From positions 558,001 to 622,000 of the forward strand of contig BCHS01000011.1 in the NCBI GenBank assembly GCA_039545275.1: a DNA stretch of 64,000 nucleotides, written 5' to 3'. Of this stretch, positions 62,331 to 64,000 are shown piece after piece; within the stretch, counting starts at the first letter, position 1, and every line of letters starts with the position of its first letter. The position numbers and the translations under genes are program-made. A model generated the notes under the pieces. That model worked only from the letters and a program-made list of their open reading frames with translations. It was not told where the DNA came from and ran no database searches. This DNA comes from Pseudomicrostroma phylloplanum. Taxonomy: Eukaryota > Basidiomycota > Exobasidiomycetes > Microstromatales.

Positions 62331-64000
62331 GGCTCCCTCGTTTCAGGTCCGCTAAAGGTCGCCTTCGCCGGAAGACGGACAGAGGTCAAAGTCTGTCCGG
62401 TAGCCGGGTCTGCGAGAGGTGGAGAAGTGATCCTGGGTGACCTGATGCCCCTCTATCGTGAATGGGGGAGATCACGGAGCCGTAGTCGTGGAAGGATCGC
62501 GATGCGGGAGCAGGACGATGCGATGACCTCTCATATAGCACCTCTACCGGGTCTGCCGCTCTTCCGAGGATCTGCGTAAGTATATGCCGGTCAGAAGAGC
62601 TCAGGCGCAAACGACGCGGAAGATGTTCGAGGAAGGCTCAGGCGAGGGAGCGATGTCAAGACTGCTTGCCAACCGCCTGAAGTTGCGTACGAGGGAAGCG
62701 ATGAAGTGAGGGAAGTGGGGGAGGAGGAAAGCGGAAAGGCGGGGGCGAGGGAAGGGATATTCGCGACGCGACTGCTGCCTGGGCCACCTGGCAGAAGCGC
62801 ACCTCTTCTAGGGCAAGCGACAGCAGCAGCGGCAGCAGCGATGGCTGGAGTCCTGCTTGCACTTCTTCTGAGAGATACAGCCAGTCGTGTGAGCTGACCT
62901 GCAGTTGTTCTCGAGAGCGGGGTATACGTGAGAGGAGAGGTATGGGGGGATCTGGTGAGATGGGCGCCAGTTGCTCGGAGACGGAGAGAGAGAGCCTGAG
63001 CCAGGCAGCCAGGCAGGCCCACACAGGCGCCAGTGCGCGCGCGCTTGCCAGTGCTGGGGGGGACTCAGGCAGGCAGACAAGGCAGAGCAGGGCAGGGCAT
63101 CAGAGGCAGAGGCAAAGGTGTGGGCAAGCAGACCTTGTTAGCATAGAGGGAGGGCGATGACATTCTGGGTGAGGAGGGACAGGGAGAAGGGGAAGGACAA
63201 GATTGAAGAAGAAGAAGCAGGCGCCGGCCTCGGTCCTTGTAATCCCGGGGAGCGAGGGGAGGGACGGCACCCACGACGCTGTGCTGCTGCTTGCCTATCA
63301 TCCCAGACAGAGAGACAACAAGCGGCTTCCCCCACTCAACTCCACTCCACAGCGGCAGCAGCGACGGCATCGGGAGCAGCACCATTAGCAACCAATCCCC
63401 GATCCGGTGACCAAGCCAACGCAAGCCAAGGGGCAAAGGTGGCGGCGGCGGCGGCGGCAGCGAGAGCGGCTGTGATTGCCCAAGAAACCCTTCCGCCCCC
63501 CCCTAATTCCCCGGAGATACCGCACCCGCCCCGCCCTGGTTTCGAACGATCACAATCGGGGCCTCTGCCTAGAACCAGACTAAAACCGGACTGGACTGGT
63601 GTGCGTGCGTACAAGCGAGCGGGCGGAGCGCAAGGCGTGGGCACACGCACGCACGCACGCACGCGAAGCCTTACCAAGACATTGTTCGGGGAAAGAAGCA
63701 CGTGGCAGATGAGCACAGACGAAGGCCGGGAGGCAAAGGCAAAACCCTTTGAGGAAGCTAAAAAAGATGGCTCACACGCATTAAAAGTCACAAGATCAAG
63801 TGCGACAGGCGGACGAGCAGGCGGACGGGCGGGCGGGCAGATAGAAGGCACCAAGGGACAACGGAGGAAGCGGATAGGAAGCTATGCATTGCTCTTTCTT
63901 GCTCACTACTGCTACTACTGCGAAGCAGTATAGAACCACAATCCATCCACCAAGGGCACATACTCCCTCGCCATCGATGCTCCCAAGCCCAGCACCGCCT
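62331..64000. other. Upstream region of SNF5
   Basis: No convincing gene up to the window end. Open frames are Arg/Gly/Ala-rich in several frames at once, as expected of GC-rich non-coding DNA. Contains GCACGCACGCACGCACGC at about 63644-63663 and a GGCGGGCGGGCAG run at 63820-63840. A gene could start beyond the edge. Confidence 0.45.

Noticed and set aside
63157..63933. 258-codon plus-strand open frame near the window end
   Set aside because: Its first codon lies in the SNF5 upstream region and the product is low-complexity Ala/Arg/Gly. No splice or domain support.

Overview
The window is a gene-dense, GC-rich fungal nuclear segment. Proteins are recognisably basidiomycete, and a smut-type (Ustilaginomycotina-like) host is the best inference: short introns with GTGAGT-type donors, many start-proximal introns, a MATA_HMG (Prf1/Rop1-type) regulator, Spt7, Snf5 with a GATA-like finger, and a Rim13 calpain. 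The organism call rests on protein flavour only; no search could be run. All exon joins were made by eye from GT/AG sites, phase and protein continuity.

Layout. 0.5-36 kb is ordinary housekeeping chromosome: a two-RRM polyQ RNA-binding protein; a small Ser-rich protein (-); two adjacent FMN split-barrel flavoproteins; exosome subunit RRP45 (-); SAGA subunit SPT7; H/ACA snoRNP GAR1 (-); a long regulatory gap leading to an HMG-box factor; DPH5 (-) divergent from kinetochore NUF2; the RIM13 calpain convergent with frataxin (-); a small secreted Lys/Arg-rich protein; an unrecognised three-exon gene (-); and a CSC1/OSCA-type channel (-).

37.6-47.3 kb is an accessory island. All its protein genes lie on the minus strand and I recognise none with certainty: a gene with PD-(D/E)XK-like motifs, two tandem copies of a CxxC...HxC module (one frameshifted), and two large paralogues of an unknown family. 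One paralogue is truncated at its 5' end; the other is a seven-exon gene interrupted by two one-base shifts. An inverted pair of intron-containing tRNA-Thr(CGU) copies, one good and one decayed, closes the island.

48-62 kb returns to core genes: a divergent H2A/H2B pair sharing an unusual repeated promoter element, a pinin-family splicing protein (-) divergent from squalene synthase ERG9, and SNF5 (-). The last 1.7 kb is SNF5 upstream sequence.

The core genes are not an operon, but several divergent pairs (RRP45/SPT7, DPH5/NUF2, H2A/H2B, pinin/ERG9) share compact promoters. The most novel material is the 37.6-45.3 kb gene-family island and the H2A/H2B promoter element.
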